Source of the DNA: Streptomyces minutiscleroticus | Lineage (GTDB): Bacteria > Actinomycetota > Actinomycetes > Streptomycetales > Streptomycetaceae | Length of the DNA stretch: 64,000 nucleotides | Assembly: GCF_014650875.1 (NCBI RefSeq) | Contig: NZ_BMVU01000002.1 | Location: forward strand, 310,001-374,000 | Reading direction: 5' to 3' | Part shown: piece by piece, positions 38,671 through 47,807 of the stretch | Position numbering within the stretch: position 1 is the stretch's first letter | How the letters are laid out: every line of letters starts with the position of its first letter | Notes under the pieces: model-generated | The model's database searches: none | The model's input: only the letters and a program-made list of their open reading frames with translations | What the model was told of the DNA's origin: nothing | Made by a program: the position numbers and the translations under genes

Positions 38671-40962
38671 TCACTCGTCCTCGTCGTCCCACTCCTCGTC
38701 TTCCGGGTCCACGGGGCGGCCCGAGAACGACGGGCCGGGCGACGTGCTCGGGCTGCTGGAGGAGGTCGCCTCGTCCGTGGGCTCCTCGGTGGGCTCCGTG
38801 GGCTCCTGGGACGTCGGCTCCTCGCTCGTCGGCGGGGCCGACGTGGGCTCCTCCGACGTGGGCGTCCCGGTCGGCTCCTGGGTGACGGTGGGCGTCTCGA
38901 CCGGCTGGACGGCCGCGCCCTGGACGGTGTCCAGGTCGAACTCGCTGACGCCGTCCGTCACGCCGAAGGTGTAGTCCGCCCAGATCTGGGCCGGGTAGCC
39001 GCCGCCGTTGATGCGCCCGCTGCCCGGGATCAGCCCCGTGGCCCCCGTCAGCGAGACCTGGTCGCCGGTCTTGGCGTCCTCGCCGAACAGGCCGACCGAG
39101 GTGACCAGGTCCGGCGTGTAACCGGTGAACCAGGCCGACTTGTTCTCGTCGGACGTACCGGTCTTGCCGGCGACCTGCTGCCCGCCGCGGGCGGGGTTGT
39201 CGCGCACCGAGGTCTGCGCCGTGCCGTCGTCGACCACGCCGGTGAGGACCGAGGTGACCGTGTCGGCGGCCTCGCGGCTGATGACCTGCTCGCCGACCGG
39301 GTCGGGCAGCTCGACCTCCAGGTCCTTGTGCTCGGCCGCCTTCAGCATCGCCGGGGTGACCTTCTTGCCGTGGTTGTCGAGGGTCGCGTAGACGCCGGCC
39401 ATCTCCAGCGGGCTCGCGCCCATGGAGCCGAGCGTCTGCGCGGGCACCGCCTGCACGCCCTCGGTCTCCATGCCCAGCCTGCCGGCGACCTCCATGACCT
39501 TCTCCATGCCCACGTCCACGCCCATCTGCGCGAAGACGGAGTTGACGGACTTGTTCATGGCCGTCTGGACGGTGATGTCGCCGTAGTTCTGGTCGTCCTC
39601 GTTCGGCGGGGCGAAGCCGACCTCGCGGCCGCCGTCCACGACCGGGCGCTCGCTGTCGCCGTCGTAGACCGTGCTCGCCGTGATCGGCTCGCCGTCCTGG
39701 GTCTCGGCGCCCTCGTCCACGGCCGCGGCCAGGACCACCGGCTTGAAGGTGGAGGCGGCCTGGTAGTCGTCGCGGGTGGCGTTGTTGTAGAAGTGCTTCA
39801 GGTAGTCCGTGCCGCCGTACATCGCCAGCACCCGGCCCGTCTCCGGGTCGACGGAGACGGCGCCGGCCTGGACGTCGGCGTCGACGTCCCGCTTCTTCGG
39901 GTCGAGCTTGCTGGTGAGCGTGCGCTTGACGGACTTCTCCAGCGCGGCCTGCTTCTTCTTGTCGATGTTGAGCGTGAGGGTCCAGCCGCCCGCCTCGACC
40001 ATCGCCTCGGCGTCCTCCGTGTCGGAGGCGCTGCCCTGGGCGACGAGCTGCTTCTGCAGGGCGGCGTTCGCCGCGTTCACCAGGTAGCCGGTCTGGCCCT
40101 CGAGGCCCGGCGCGCCCTGGGGGTCCTCCGGTACGGGGAACGTCATCTCCCCGCGTTCGGAGGCGCTCAGCCAGTCCTCCTCGACCATGTTGTCGAGGAC
40201 GTAGTTCCAGCGCTCCTCGACCAGCTTCTTGCCGGTGTCCGACGCCACCGCCCAGTCGTACTGGCTCGGGGCCTGGAGCAGCGCGGCCAGGTAGGCGCCC
40301 TGCTCCACCGACAGGTCCTTGGCGTCGACCCGGTAGTAGGCCTGGGCCGCGGCCTGGATGCCGTAGGCGCCGCGCCCGTAGTAGCTGGTGTTGATGTAGC
40401 CCGCGAGGATGTCGTCCTTGGACTTCTCGCGGTCCACCTTCAAGGAGATGACCAGCTCCTTCAGCTTGCGCGTGACGGTCTGGTCCTGGTCGAGGTAGTA
40501 GTTCTTGACGTACTGCTGGGTGATCGTCGAGCCGCCCTGCTTGCCCTTGCCGGACAGGGTGTTCAGCAGGCCGCGGGCCGTGCCCCTGAAGTCGACGCCG
40601 GCGTCCTTGTAGAAGGTCTTGTTCTCGGCGGCCACGAAGGTCCGCTGGACCTCCTTGGGCACCTCGTCGAGGTCGACGATCTCGCGGTTGAGCTTGCCCG
40701 TGCGGGCGAGGATCGTGCCGTCGCCGTACTTGTAGACGTTGCTCTGGATCTTCGCCGCCGCGTTGCCCTCGGGCACGCCGACGACGAGGTAGAGCACCAC
40801 GAAGGCGGCCATGCCCAGCAGGCAGAGGCCGAAGAACGTACCGAGGATCTTCTTCACGGTGAACAGGCGGCGTATGCCGCGCCCCTTCCCTGCGGACGAG
40901 CTCTTCAACGCCGCGCGGCGGCCACTGCGCTGCCGCGCCCGTCTCTCTTCCGCTCGTCCCAT
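38671..40962 (-). CDS. Bifunctional penicillin-binding protein (class A, GT51 plus transpeptidase)
   Basis: 763 residues. ATG 40962 has GGAG 7 nt upstream. A basic cytoplasmic tail is followed by one transmembrane helix (ILGTFFGLCLLGMAAFVVLY, about 40-60). The GT51 domain (about 80-260) shows VAAENKTFYKDAGVDFRG, GGSTITQQYVKNYYL and RKLKELVISLKVD. The transpeptidase has the three active-site motifs STFK, SVN and KTGT in the expected order. The last 90 residues are a Thr/Glu/Pro/Ser-rich tail ending EDEEWDDEDE. The protein polymerises and cross-links peptidoglycan outside the membrane. Confidence 0.96.
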   Translation of the reverse strand: MGRAEERRARQRSGRRAALKSSSAGKGRGIRRLFTVKKILGTFFGLCLLGMAAFVVLYLVVGVPEGNAAAKIQSNVYKYGDGTILARTGKLNREIVDLDEVPKEVQRTFVAAENKTFYKDAGVDFRGTARGLLNTLSGKGKQGGSTITQQYVKNYYLDQDQTVTRKLKELVISLKVDREKSKDDILAGYINTSYYGRGAYGIQAAAQAYYRVDAKDLSVEQGAYLAALLQAPSQYDWAVASDTGKKLVEERWNYVLDNMVEEDWLSASERGEMTFPVPEDPQGAPGLEGQTGYLVNAANAALQKQLVAQGSASDTEDAEAMVEAGGWTLTLNIDKKKQAALEKSVKRTLTSKLDPKKRDVDADVQAGAVSVDPETGRVLAMYGGTDYLKHFYNNATRDDYQAASTFKPVVLAAAVDEGAETQDGEPITASTVYDGDSERPVVDGGREVGFAPPNEDDQNYGDITVQTAMNKSVNSVFAQMGVDVGMEKVMEVAGRLGMETEGVQAVPAQTLGSMGASPLEMAGVYATLDNHGKKVTPAMLKAAEHKDLEVELPDPVGEQVISREAADTVTSVLTGVVDDGTAQTSVRDNPARGGQQVAGKTGTSDENKSAWFTGYTPDLVTSVGLFGEDAKTGDQVSLTGATGLIPGSGRINGGGYPAQIWADYTFGVTDGVSEFDLDTVQGAAVQPVETPTVTQEPTGTPTSEEPTSAPPTSEEPTSQEPTEPTEEPTDEATSSSSPSTSPGPSFSGRPVDPEDEEWDDEDE

Positions 40963-41160
40963 GGGTCCGCTCCGCTCGTTCTCGTCGGCGCGCGGGGGGC
41001 GCGCCCGCCTTCGGCACTCCGTACTCGTGTGTCACACAGGTTCGTCGGTCGGGTCAGCTAGGAAAGCTAACACCGCCGCTTATGCCGCAGGCCGGTCGAA
41101 CCCGCATTTTCCGGACGTGAGAATCAGCACCCACCCCTACGGGAACCGACGAGCCGGGGC
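40963..41160. other. Divergent intergenic region between PBP and SPFH genes
   Basis: The PBP promoter should lie at about 41000-41090. I see moderately AT-rich sequence around 41040-41110 but no definite hexamers. Confidence 0.35.
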
Positions 41161-41198
41161 TTGCCAGGGTTGCCCGATGCGTTAAAGTGATATCACTT
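41161..41198 (+). promoter_or_regulatory. Promoter and palindromic operator of the SPFH-RHH operon
   Basis: TTGCCA (41161-41166) and TAAAGT (41183-41188) are separated by 16 nt. A perfect 14-bp palindrome AAGTGATATCACTT (41185-41198) overlaps the -10, in a locally AT-rich patch unlike its surroundings. The partner gene 42248-42493 encodes a ribbon-helix-helix protein that could bind it. Confidence 0.6.
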
Positions 41199-41285
41199 AG
41201 CTAGTGAAGAGCTAGAAGAATCAACAGCCCCGGACACGGCCGGCCTCCCGGTCCGGACCGGTTCGGGCGGAAACGGGGATCCACC

Positions 41286-42251
41286 ATGTCCGTGCACGAC
41301 TCCACCTCACAGGACGTTCCGCCGCGCGAGTCCTCGGCCGGCATCGACGTGCCGGAGATGCCCGCACCGCGCGTGCGCGAGTTCGCCGCCCACAGCATCG
41401 GCGGCGGGCTGGCCCTGCTGCTGGGCCTCGTCGGACTGCTGGCCGGCGCCGGCATGATCGCGGCCGCCACCGCCGTCTCCGCGACCGGCGTGAAGGCGCT
41501 GCTGACCGTCCTCGGCATCCTCGTCGCGCTGGCGGCCTTCATCGCCATGTGCGGGCTGAACACGGTCGCGCCGGGCGAGGCCCGCGTCGTCCAGCTCTTC
41601 GGCCGCTACCGGGGCACGATCCGGCAGGACGGCCTGCGCTGGGTGAACCCCCTCACCTCGCGCACGAAGATCTCGACGCGGGTGCGCAACCACGAGACGG
41701 CCGTCCTGAAGGTCAACGACGCCTACGGCAACCCGATCGAGCTGGCCGCGGTCGTGGTGTGGAAGGTCGAGGACACCGCACAGGCGACCTTCGAGGTGGA
41801 CGACTTCCTGGAGTTCGTCTCCACGCAGACCGAGGCGGCCGTGCGGCACATCGCGATCGAGTACCCCTACGACGCGCACGACGAGGAGGGCCTGTCGCTG
41901 CGCGGCAACGCGGAGGAGATCACCGAGAAGCTCGCCGTCGAGCTGCACGCGCGCGTCGAGGCCGCCGGCGTGCAGATCATCGAGTCGCGCTTCACGCACC
42001 TGGCGTACGCTCCCGAGATCGCCTCGGCGATGCTCCAGCGGCAGCAGGCGGGCGCGGTCGTGGCGGCGCGGCGCCAGATCGTGGACGGCGCCGTCGGCAT
42101 GGTCGAGGCGGCGCTCGCCCGGCTCACCGAGCGGGACATCGTCGAGCTGGACTCGGAGCGGAAGGCGGCCATGGTGTCGAATCTGATGGTGGTGCTGTGC
42201 GGTGACCGCGCCGCCCAGCCGGTCCTGAACACGGGCTCTCTCTACCAGTGA
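41286..42251 (+). CDS. SPFH/band 7 membrane protein
   Basis: 321 residues. ATG 41286 follows GGGGA. Two transmembrane segments lie near the N-terminus ([20 protein letters not shown] and [20 protein letters not shown], about 40-95). The SPFH domain runs about 95-290: [83 protein letters not shown] proteins form oligomeric scaffolds at membranes. The stop overlaps the start of the ribbon-helix-helix gene by four bases. Confidence 0.93.
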   Translation: MSVHDSTSQDVPPRESSAGIDVPEMPAPRVREFAAHSIGGGLALLLGLVGLLAGAGMIAAATAVSATGVKALLTVLGILVALAAFIAMCGLNTVAPGEARVVQLFGRYRGTIRQDGLRWVNPLTSRTKISTRVRNHETAVLKVNDAYGNPIELAAVVVWKVEDTAQATFEVDDFLEFVSTQTEAAVRHIAIEYPYDAHDEEGLSLRGNAEEITEKLAVELHARVEAAGVQIIESRFTHLAYAPEIASAMLQRQQAGAVVAARRQIVDGAVGMVEAALARLTERDIVELDSERKAAMVSNLMVVLCGDRAAQPVLNTGSLYQ

Positions 42252-42493
42252 CCGAGCCCGAGGAGGCCCCGCGCGGCCGGCGGCCGCAGCAGCGCAAGCA
42301 GGTGCTGCTGCGTCTCGACCCGCTCGTCTACGAGGCGCTGGCCCGCTGGGCGGGGGACGAGTTGCGGTCCGCCAACGCGCAGATCGAGTTCCTGCTGCGG
42401 CGCGCGCTCGCGGAGTCGGGCCGGCTGCCCGGCGGCGCGGGCCCGATCCCCCGCCGGGGGCGCCCGCCGGTGGGGGAGGACCCCGAGGGGTAG
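42248..42493 (+). CDS. Arc-type ribbon-helix-helix protein
   Basis: 81 residues from a GTG that overlaps the SPFH stop (GTGA). QQRKQVLLRLDPLVYEALAR, then WAGDELRSANAQIEFLLRRA follows the Arc/MetJ ribbon-helix-helix fold (strand, helix A, helix B). The tail is Gly/Pro/Arg-rich. Probably a small DNA-binding dimer; the palindrome over the operon promoter is an obvious candidate target (inference). Confidence 0.88.
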   Translation: MTEPEEAPRGRRPQQRKQVLLRLDPLVYEALARWAGDELRSANAQIEFLLRRALAESGRLPGGAGPIPRRGRPPVGEDPEG

Positions 42494-42581
42494 CCCGCCG
42501 GGGCCCGGGCAGGGGCGGCCCGCCGGGCGCGGGGCGTTGCCCGTACCGGCCGTGCGCGCACGGAGCGGGGCCGCCGCGCCG

Positions 42582-43940
42582 TCACGGCCTCGCGTCGGCC
42601 TCCGGCGCGGGGGAGGGCTCGGCGGCGGCCGCGGCGGACGGCGGCACGATCGCGTCGGCCGTCGCCGTGGCGCCGTGCGGCCGCGGCGACTGCAGCAGCG
42701 CCGTCCGGTGGGAGTACGCGTGCAGATAGCCGACCACGGTGTTGGTCACGGCGACCAGCGGCACGGCCACCACGGCGCCGCCGATGCCCGCGACCATCCC
42801 GCCCGCCGAGACCGCGAGGACGACGGCCAGCGGGTGCACCCGCACGGCCCGGCCCAGGATGAACGGCTGCAGGATGTGGCCCTCGATCTGCTGCACCGCG
42901 AGCACCACCGCGAGCGTGAAGACCGCGGTGAAGACGCCCTGGGTCACCAGCGCCACGAGTACGGCGAGGGCGCCGGACACCACCGCGCCGACCAGCGGGA
43001 CGAACGCGAACAGGAAGATGAGGACGGCCAGCGGCACGGCCATCGGCACGTCGAGGAAGTAGATGCCGAGGCCGATGAAGACGGCGTCGATGAGGGCCAC
43101 TATCACCGTGCCGCGCACGTACGCGGTCAGCGTCCGCCACGCCCGCGGGCCCGCGCCGGCGACGCCGGGCCGGGCGGCGGCGGGGACGAGCTTGAGGGTC
43201 CACTGCCAGATGCGCTTGCCGTCGTAGAGCAGGAACAGCGTCGAGAACATCGCCAGCAGGATGCCGGTGAGCGCCTCGACGACGACCGTGACGCCCGCCA
43301 GGCCCGCGGAGGTGATCTGGTCGGTGTTGGCGCCGACCGCGTCGCGCAGGTTGTTGGCGATCTCGTTGATCTGCTTGTCCGTGACGTGGAACGGGCTGTT
43401 GAGGAGCCATCCGCGCAGCTCCTCGATGCCGTTCTGGACCTGGCCGGAGAGGTTGTCGAGGTTCTCCATGATCTGCCAGGTCACGAACCAGCCCATCAGG
43501 CCGATCACGACGAAGCCGAGGATCGCGGTGAGCGCGGTGGCCAGGCCGCGCGGCACTCCGTGGCGCGCGAGCCGGGCCACGGTGGGCTGCAGCAGCGCGG
43601 TGACGAGCAGCGCGCACACGAAGGCGAGCACGACGAGCTGGACGGCGCTGATGACCCGCATCAGCACCCAGACGGTGCCCGCGAGGACGAGCAGCCGCCA
43701 GCCGGCCTCGGCCGCGACCCGGACGCCCCACGGCACGGCCTGGGCGGGGTCGGGGCGGGCGCCCACGGCGGGCGCGTACGCGGGCGGCGCGGGAACCTGG
43801 TCGGGGGACGCGTGCGGATGGCCGGGACCGTGGCCGTCGTCCTCCTCGGCCTCCGCCTCCGCCCGGCGCTCGTCCAACCGCTTCCCCACCTCGGTCAGCC
43901 GGGCACCGAACCGGCCGATCCACCCTGGCACTCGCGACAT
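42582..43940 (-). CDS. AI-2E family (PerM-like) transporter
   Basis: 452 residues. ATG 43940 (MSRVPGWIGRFGARL) has GAGGA 7 nt upstream. The first 70 residues are hydrophilic and acidic. About eight hydrophobic segments follow, including LLVLAGTVWVLMRVISAVQL, FVVIGLMGWFVTWQIMENL, LTGILLAMFSTLFLLYDG and VPMAVPLAVLIFLFAFVPLV with the family PLVGAVVSG segment. Members export AI-2 or act as sodium/proton antiporters; the substrate here is not known. The C-terminus is Ala/Pro-rich. Confidence 0.92.
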   Translation of the reverse strand: MSRVPGWIGRFGARLTEVGKRLDERRAEAEAEEDDGHGPGHPHASPDQVPAPPAYAPAVGARPDPAQAVPWGVRVAAEAGWRLLVLAGTVWVLMRVISAVQLVVLAFVCALLVTALLQPTVARLARHGVPRGLATALTAILGFVVIGLMGWFVTWQIMENLDNLSGQVQNGIEELRGWLLNSPFHVTDKQINEIANNLRDAVGANTDQITSAGLAGVTVVVEALTGILLAMFSTLFLLYDGKRIWQWTLKLVPAAARPGVAGAGPRAWRTLTAYVRGTVIVALIDAVFIGLGIYFLDVPMAVPLAVLIFLFAFVPLVGAVVSGALAVLVALVTQGVFTAVFTLAVVLAVQQIEGHILQPFILGRAVRVHPLAVVLAVSAGGMVAGIGGAVVAVPLVAVTNTVVGYLHAYSHRTALLQSPRPHGATATADAIVPPSAAAAAEPSPAPEADARP

Positions 43941-44019
43941 GATCCGTCCTCTTCCCCCGTTGCGCCCCACCACTCCCCTCCCCCGGGAGCCGAGCTCTGC
44001 GGCTCCGACCGTACATGGC

Positions 44020-44054
44020 CGAAGCCCCTCACCCTAGGACGGTGAGGGGCTTCG
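44020..44054. terminator. Hairpin between transglycosylase and AI-2E genes
   Basis: Perfect 14-bp arms CGAAGCCCCTCACC and GGTGAGGGGCTTCG with a 7-nt loop, just past the transglycosylase stop on the minus strand. Confidence 0.8.
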
Positions 44055-44086
44055 CGCGGTTGAGCGGGCGCCGAGCGGGATCCGGC

Positions 44087-44791
44087 TCAGTACCAGTGGT
44101 TGGCCTGCCAGAACGCCCAGGCCTCGCAGGGGCTGCCGTAGCGGCCGTCCATGTAGCTGAGGCCCCACTTGATCTGGGTGGCGGGGTTGGTCTGCCAGTC
44201 GGAGCCGGCCGACGAGTACTTGGAGGCGGGGAGCGCCTGGAAGAGACCGTAGGCGCCGGAGGAGGCGTTGACCGCCTTGTAGTTCCAGCTGGACTCGTGG
44301 TTCACGATGTTGCTGAAGCACTGGAACTGGGCGCTCGGGACCATCTGACGGGCCATCGCCTGGATCTGCGCGACGCTGTAGGAGCTCTGGACCGAGAAGC
44401 TGGTCGCGTCACGGGTCGCCGAGCGGCTGGCCTTGGTCTCGGCCTCTTCCTTCTCGCGCTCCTTCGCCTTGCGCTCGGCCTCCTCGGCGGCCTTCTGCTT
44501 GGCGATGGCGTCCTCGGCCGCCTGCTTGCGCGCGGCCTCCTCGGCGTCCTTCTTGGCGCTGGCGTCGGCGGCGATGGCCTGGGCGTCCGCCTGCTGCGTC
44601 AGCGAGGCGGTCTGCACCTGGGCCTGCTGGCCCGCCGGGATGTCGGCGAGCAGGGTCGCCTCGTTCGCCAGTGCCTCGGCGTCGTTCGACGGCTGTCCGG
44701 TGCTGCCCGAGGCAACGCCGGTGATGGCGCCGACAGTGGTGACCGCGGTGGCCGAGGCCACTGCGAATCCCCGGACCGAAATCCGGCTCAC
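44087..44791 (-). CDS. Secreted transglycosylase-like protein with coiled-coil linker
   Basis: 234 residues. GTG 44791 (VSRISVRGFAVASATAVTTV) has GAAGG 5 nt upstream; ATG 44809 is less likely. Residues 1-32 form a signal peptide. A charged Ala/Glu/Lys coiled coil follows (about 65-120, DAEEAARKQAAEDAIAKQKA). The C-terminal 90 residues are a lysozyme-like fold (NIVNHESSWNYKAVNASSGA, YGLFQALPASKY, TQIKWGLSYMDGRYGSPCEA) with the catalytic glutamate in NHESSW. The last residues, AWAFWQANHWY, are typical of the Streptomyces Rpf/SLT group. It acts on peptidoglycan outside the cell. Confidence 0.92.
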   Translation of the reverse strand: MSRISVRGFAVASATAVTTVGAITGVASGSTGQPSNDAEALANEATLLADIPAGQQAQVQTASLTQQADAQAIAADASAKKDAEEAARKQAAEDAIAKQKAAEEAERKAKEREKEEAETKASRSATRDATSFSVQSSYSVAQIQAMARQMVPSAQFQCFSNIVNHESSWNYKAVNASSGAYGLFQALPASKYSSAGSDWQTNPATQIKWGLSYMDGRYGSPCEAWAFWQANHWY

Positions 44792-45129
44792 ACGGTTTCC
44801 TTCCAGCATCGCCCGCTACAGGTGACCCTCGCGGACGCGATCGTGCCCCTTGACGCTGGCCTCCACCTGACGGGTCACAGGAGGCACGGGCCCGGTGGGC
44901 GACTTCCGCGGGGGAAGAGGCTCGTGGTGCTCGGGCGGCATGCGACGGCTCTATGGAGTTCTGATGCTTGTGCTGCGCTGTACCGCTGGGGGTACGGCTG
45001 TGTCGCATGCGGGGCCTGACAGGAACGAGACTCTGCCGTAGCGGGACACCGTGAAGCAATTCTGCGTTGCGTGTGAAAGCTCACACCTCGTTTCTCCCTC
45101 AACTTTTCCGGAAAGGCGCGCGCAGCGAA
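44792..45129. other. Long leader/upstream region of the transglycosylase gene
   Basis: About 340 non-coding bases. A leader hairpin (GCCTCC/GGAGGC with inner TGAC/GTCA) lies at 44859-44885 and a Crp-like dyad at 45071-45086. Long regulated leaders are known for Streptomyces cell-wall hydrolase genes (ydaO-type riboswitches), but I cannot find that consensus here. Confidence 0.45.
45071..45086. promoter_or_regulatory. Crp-like dyad upstream of the transglycosylase gene
   Basis: GTGTGAAAGCTCACAC has perfect 6-bp arms and fits the Crp half-site TGTGA/TCACA with a 4-nt instead of 6-nt centre. Confidence 0.4.
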
Positions 45130-45170
45130 GCGCCGTCCGGCTAGGCTCTTCGCCTTTTGCCGGACGGCGC
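45130..45170 (-). terminator. Terminator of the PhoH-like gene
   Basis: Perfect 12-bp arms GCGCCGTCCGGC and GCCGGACGGCGC (45130-45141, 45159-45170). The loop holds a small AGGC/GCCT hairpin. It lies 47 bases past the stop. Confidence 0.75.
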
Positions 45171-45216
45171 CGACGGACGGGCCGTCACTCTCCTCGTGAG
45201 CGCCGGACGGAAGCCG

Positions 45217-46539
45217 CTAGATCTGCCCGTCCTCCAGCATTTCGGTCACCAGGGCCGCGATCTGCGACCGCTCGGACCGGTTGAGCGTGACGTGCGCGAA
45301 GAGGGGGTGCCCCTTCAGCTTCTCCACCACGGCCACCACGCCGTCGTACCGGCCCACCCGCAGGTTGTCCCGCTGCGCCACGTCGTGGGTGAGGACCACC
45401 CGGGAGTTGGAGCCGATCCGGGACAGCACGGTCAGCAGGACGTTCCGCTCCAGCGACTGGGCCTCGTCCACGATCACGAACGCGTCGTGCAGGGACCGGC
45501 CGCGGATGTGCGTGAGCGGCAGCACCTCCAGCATCCCGCGGGCGGTGACCTCCTCGATGACCTCGCGACTGGTGATCGCGGACAGCGTGTCGAAGACCGC
45601 CTGCGCCCAGGGGCTCATCTTCTCGGCCTCGGTACCGGGCAGATAGCCCAGCTCCTGTCCGCCCACCGCGTACAGCGGCCGGAAGACCATCACCTTCTCG
45701 TGCTGGCGCCGCTCCAGGACGGCCTCCAGACCGGCGCAGAGCGCGAGCGCGGACTTGCCGGTGCCGGCCCGGCCGCCCATCGACACGATCCCGACGTCCG
45801 GGTCGAGCAGCAGGTCGAGCGCGATGCGCTGCTCGGCGCTGCGGCCCTTGACGCCGAACGCCTCCCGGTCGCCGCGCACCAGCCGGACGTCGCCCTCGGG
45901 CGTGACGCGGCCCAGGGCCCTGCCTCGCTCGGACTGGATCGTCAGGCCCGTGTGCACGGGCAGGTCGGCGGCCTCGGGGACGTGGACGTGCCCCTCCTCG
46001 AAGAGGACGTCGACCTGTTCGCCCGGCAGGGTCAGTTCGGACATGCCGGTCCAGCCGGAGGAGTCCGTGATGGCGAGCTCGGCGCGGTACTCCTCGGCGA
46101 GCAGGCCCACCGAGGACGCCTTGATCCGCAGGGGCAGGTCCTTCGACACGACCGTGACGTCGAACCCCTCGGCCTGCAGGTTGCGGGCGACCGCGAGGAT
46201 GCGGGAGTCGTTGTCCCCCAGGCGGTAGCCGCTGGGCAGCACGCTGGGGTCCGAGTGGTTGAGCTCGACACGCACGGTCCCGCCGAGATCGCCGATCGGG
46301 ATGGGGGTGTCCAGGCGGCCGTAGCGGACCCGGTAGTCGTCGAGCAGGCGCAGGGCCTGCCGGGCGAAGTAGCCGAGTTCGGGATGGTGCCGCTTGGCCT
46401 CCAGCTCCGTGACCACGACGATCGGGAGCACGACCTCGTGCTCGTCGAAGCGGTTGAGGGCGCCTGGATCGGCCAGCAGGACGCTGGTGTCGAGAACATA
46501 GGTGCGCCGGTCTGACTTGTGGCGCTTTGTGCTGGTCAC
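45217..46539 (-). CDS. PIN-PhoH fusion ATPase (PhoH2-like)
   Basis: 440 residues from GTG 46539 ([20 protein letters not shown]); a GTG one codon earlier is also possible. The N-terminal PIN nuclease domain (about 14-160) has [31 protein letters not shown] and [15 protein letters not shown] with the acidic metal ligands. The PhoH ATPase domain (about 225-435) has [20 protein letters not shown] (Walker A) and [13 protein letters not shown] (Walker B). Such proteins are RNA helicase/nucleases. Here the PIN domain is chromosomal and unpaired with an antitoxin. The 310 bp upstream contain no gene. Confidence 0.94.
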   Translation of the reverse strand: MTSTKRHKSDRRTYVLDTSVLLADPGALNRFDEHEVVLPIVVVTELEAKRHHPELGYFARQALRLLDDYRVRYGRLDTPIPIGDLGGTVRVELNHSDPSVLPSGYRLGDNDSRILAVARNLQAEGFDVTVVSKDLPLRIKASSVGLLAEEYRAELAITDSSGWTGMSELTLPGEQVDVLFEEGHVHVPEAADLPVHTGLTIQSERGRALGRVTPEGDVRLVRGDREAFGVKGRSAEQRIALDLLLDPDVGIVSMGGRAGTGKSALALCAGLEAVLERRQHEKVMVFRPLYAVGGQELGYLPGTEAEKMSPWAQAVFDTLSAITSREVIEEVTARGMLEVLPLTHIRGRSLHDAFVIVDEAQSLERNVLLTVLSRIGSNSRVVLTHDVAQRDNLRVGRYDGVVAVVEKLKGHPLFAHVTLNRSERSQIAALVTEMLEDGQI

Positions 46540-46850
46540 CACGGAAGGACGTACCCCCTCGGATGAGGTCGGGGAGCGACGGAAGGAACTGGACCGGTTC
46601 TCGGGCCCCGCTGCGCGGGCCGAGCGCCGGCCCTCCGTCTCGTCCGTGCGGACCGCACGATCGGGCTGGTGCAAAGGGCCTCCCGGGCGGACGGCCCCGT
46701 GCCGTCCGCTGAGATACGACACCCGTGGGTCGGGTGTCGACCTGGAGGGTTCATTCCCTCGAACACGCGCTGCCATGCCGAGGCACAGGACGGCGCGTTC
46801 GTTAACTCCTGATGACGCGCGTCCCTCCGGGAACCTCCCGGAACGGGGGG
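46540..46850. other. Intergenic region between uppS and the PhoH-like gene
   Basis: No gene recognised. It should contain the PhoH promoter and the uppS terminator. I see GC-rich sequence with a CCTCCGGGAACC/GGAGG-type inversion near 46825-46850 but no definite promoter. Confidence 0.35.
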
Positions 46851-47624
46851 TCAGCCCCCGTAACGCCGGTGGCGGGCGGCGTAGTCGCGCATCGCGCGCA
46901 GGAAGTCGACCTTGCGGAAGGCCGGCCAGAAGACCTCGCAGAAGTAGTACTCCGAATGGGCGGTCTGCCACAGCATGAAGCCGGACAGCCGCTGCTCGCC
47001 GCTGGTGCGGATGACGAGGTCGGGGTCGGGCTGCTCGCGGGTGTAGAGGTGCTTGCCGATGAGGTCCACGTCGACCGCCTCGGCCAGGTCCTCCAGCGAG
47101 GTCCCCCTGTCGGCGGCCTCGAGGACCATGGAGCGCACGGCGTCGGCGATCTCCTGGCGGCCTCCGTAGCCGATGGCGACGTTGACCAGTATCCCGTCGA
47201 CGTGCGCGGTGGACTCCTCGGCCTCCTTCAGCACGGTCTGCATCCCCGCGGGCAGCAGGTCCATGGTGCCCACGTGGTGCACGCGCCAGCGGCCGTCGGC
47301 GGCCAGGGAGGTGACGACGTTCTCGATGATGCCGAGGAGCGGGACGAGCTCCTCCTGCGGCCGGTCGAAGTTGTCCGTGGACAGCAGCCAGAGGGTGACG
47401 ACCTCGACGTCGGTCTCCGCGCACCAGCCGAGGAACTCCTCGATCTTGTCCGCCCCGGCCCGGTGGCCCTGGGCGGTGGTGCTGCCGGCCGCCTTCGCCC
47501 AGCGCCGGTTGCCGTCCATGATCACGCCGATGTGCTTGGGCACCTGGGCGTGGTCGAGGTGGCCCTCCACCCTGCGTGCATAGAACCTGACCAGCAGACG
47601 GCGCAGGTTGTCGCGCAGGTTCAC
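46851..47624 (-). CDS. uppS: Isoprenyl transferase (cis-prenyltransferase, UppS type)
   Basis: 257 residues from GTG 47624, with GGAGGGG about 10 nt upstream. Makes long-chain cis-polyprenyl diphosphate, the cell-wall lipid carrier precursor, from IPP. Signature blocks: [18 protein letters not shown] (catalytic Asp), [36 protein letters not shown] and [18 protein letters not shown], then [16 protein letters not shown]. Many Streptomyces have two such genes; chain length is not determined here. Confidence 0.95.
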   Translation of the reverse strand: MNLRDNLRRLLVRFYARRVEGHLDHAQVPKHIGVIMDGNRRWAKAAGSTTAQGHRAGADKIEEFLGWCAETDVEVVTLWLLSTDNFDRPQEELVPLLGIIENVVTSLAADGRWRVHHVGTMDLLPAGMQTVLKEAEESTAHVDGILVNVAIGYGGRQEIADAVRSMVLEAADRGTSLEDLAEAVDVDLIGKHLYTREQPDPDLVIRTSGEQRLSGFMLWQTAHSEYYFCEVFWPAFRKVDFLRAMRDYAARHRRYGG

Positions 47625-47758
47625 GTGTAGTCAGCCCCTCCGTGCGGATTCGGACAGGCGCGGCCCGAACGGCCGCGGGGGCGCGGGAGCGTTTCCTCGC
47701 CCGGCGCCGCCCCTGTCCGTATGGCGGTCCCCAGGGGGCGAAGCCTACCCCCGTGCGC

Positions 47759-47785
47759 CCCGGCACCCCGAAAAGGGGTGCCGGG
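47759..47785. terminator. Hairpin between divergent uppS and aldo-keto reductase genes
   Basis: Perfect 11-bp arms CCCGGCACCCC and GGGGTGCCGGG with a GAAAA loop, sitting where the -35 of the rightward promoter should be. It may be an operator or a transcription block rather than a normal terminator. Confidence 0.45.
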
Positions 47786-47794
47786 CACCTGACA

Positions 47795-47800
47795 TAGGTT
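47795..47800 (+). promoter_or_regulatory. -10 hexamer TAGGTT of the aldo-keto reductase gene
   Basis: TAGGTT, 7 nt, then ATG 47808, without a ribosome site. Confidence 0.5.
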
Positions 47801-47807
47801 CACTTCC

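Noticed and set aside
37993..41061. A 1022-codon plus-strand frame
   Set aside because: It is out of frame with the SpoIIE gene and antisense to the penicillin-binding protein. It has no start signal or homology.
44792..45060. ydaO-type (c-di-AMP) riboswitch ahead of the transglycosylase gene
   Set aside because: Expected from other Streptomyces cell-wall hydrolase genes, but I could not find the conserved loop sequences. A covariance-model search would settle it.
45217..46539. Toxin-antitoxin system based on the PIN domain
   Set aside because: The PIN domain is fused to PhoH and no small antitoxin gene precedes it, unlike the mycobacterial PhoAT-PhoH2 arrangement.
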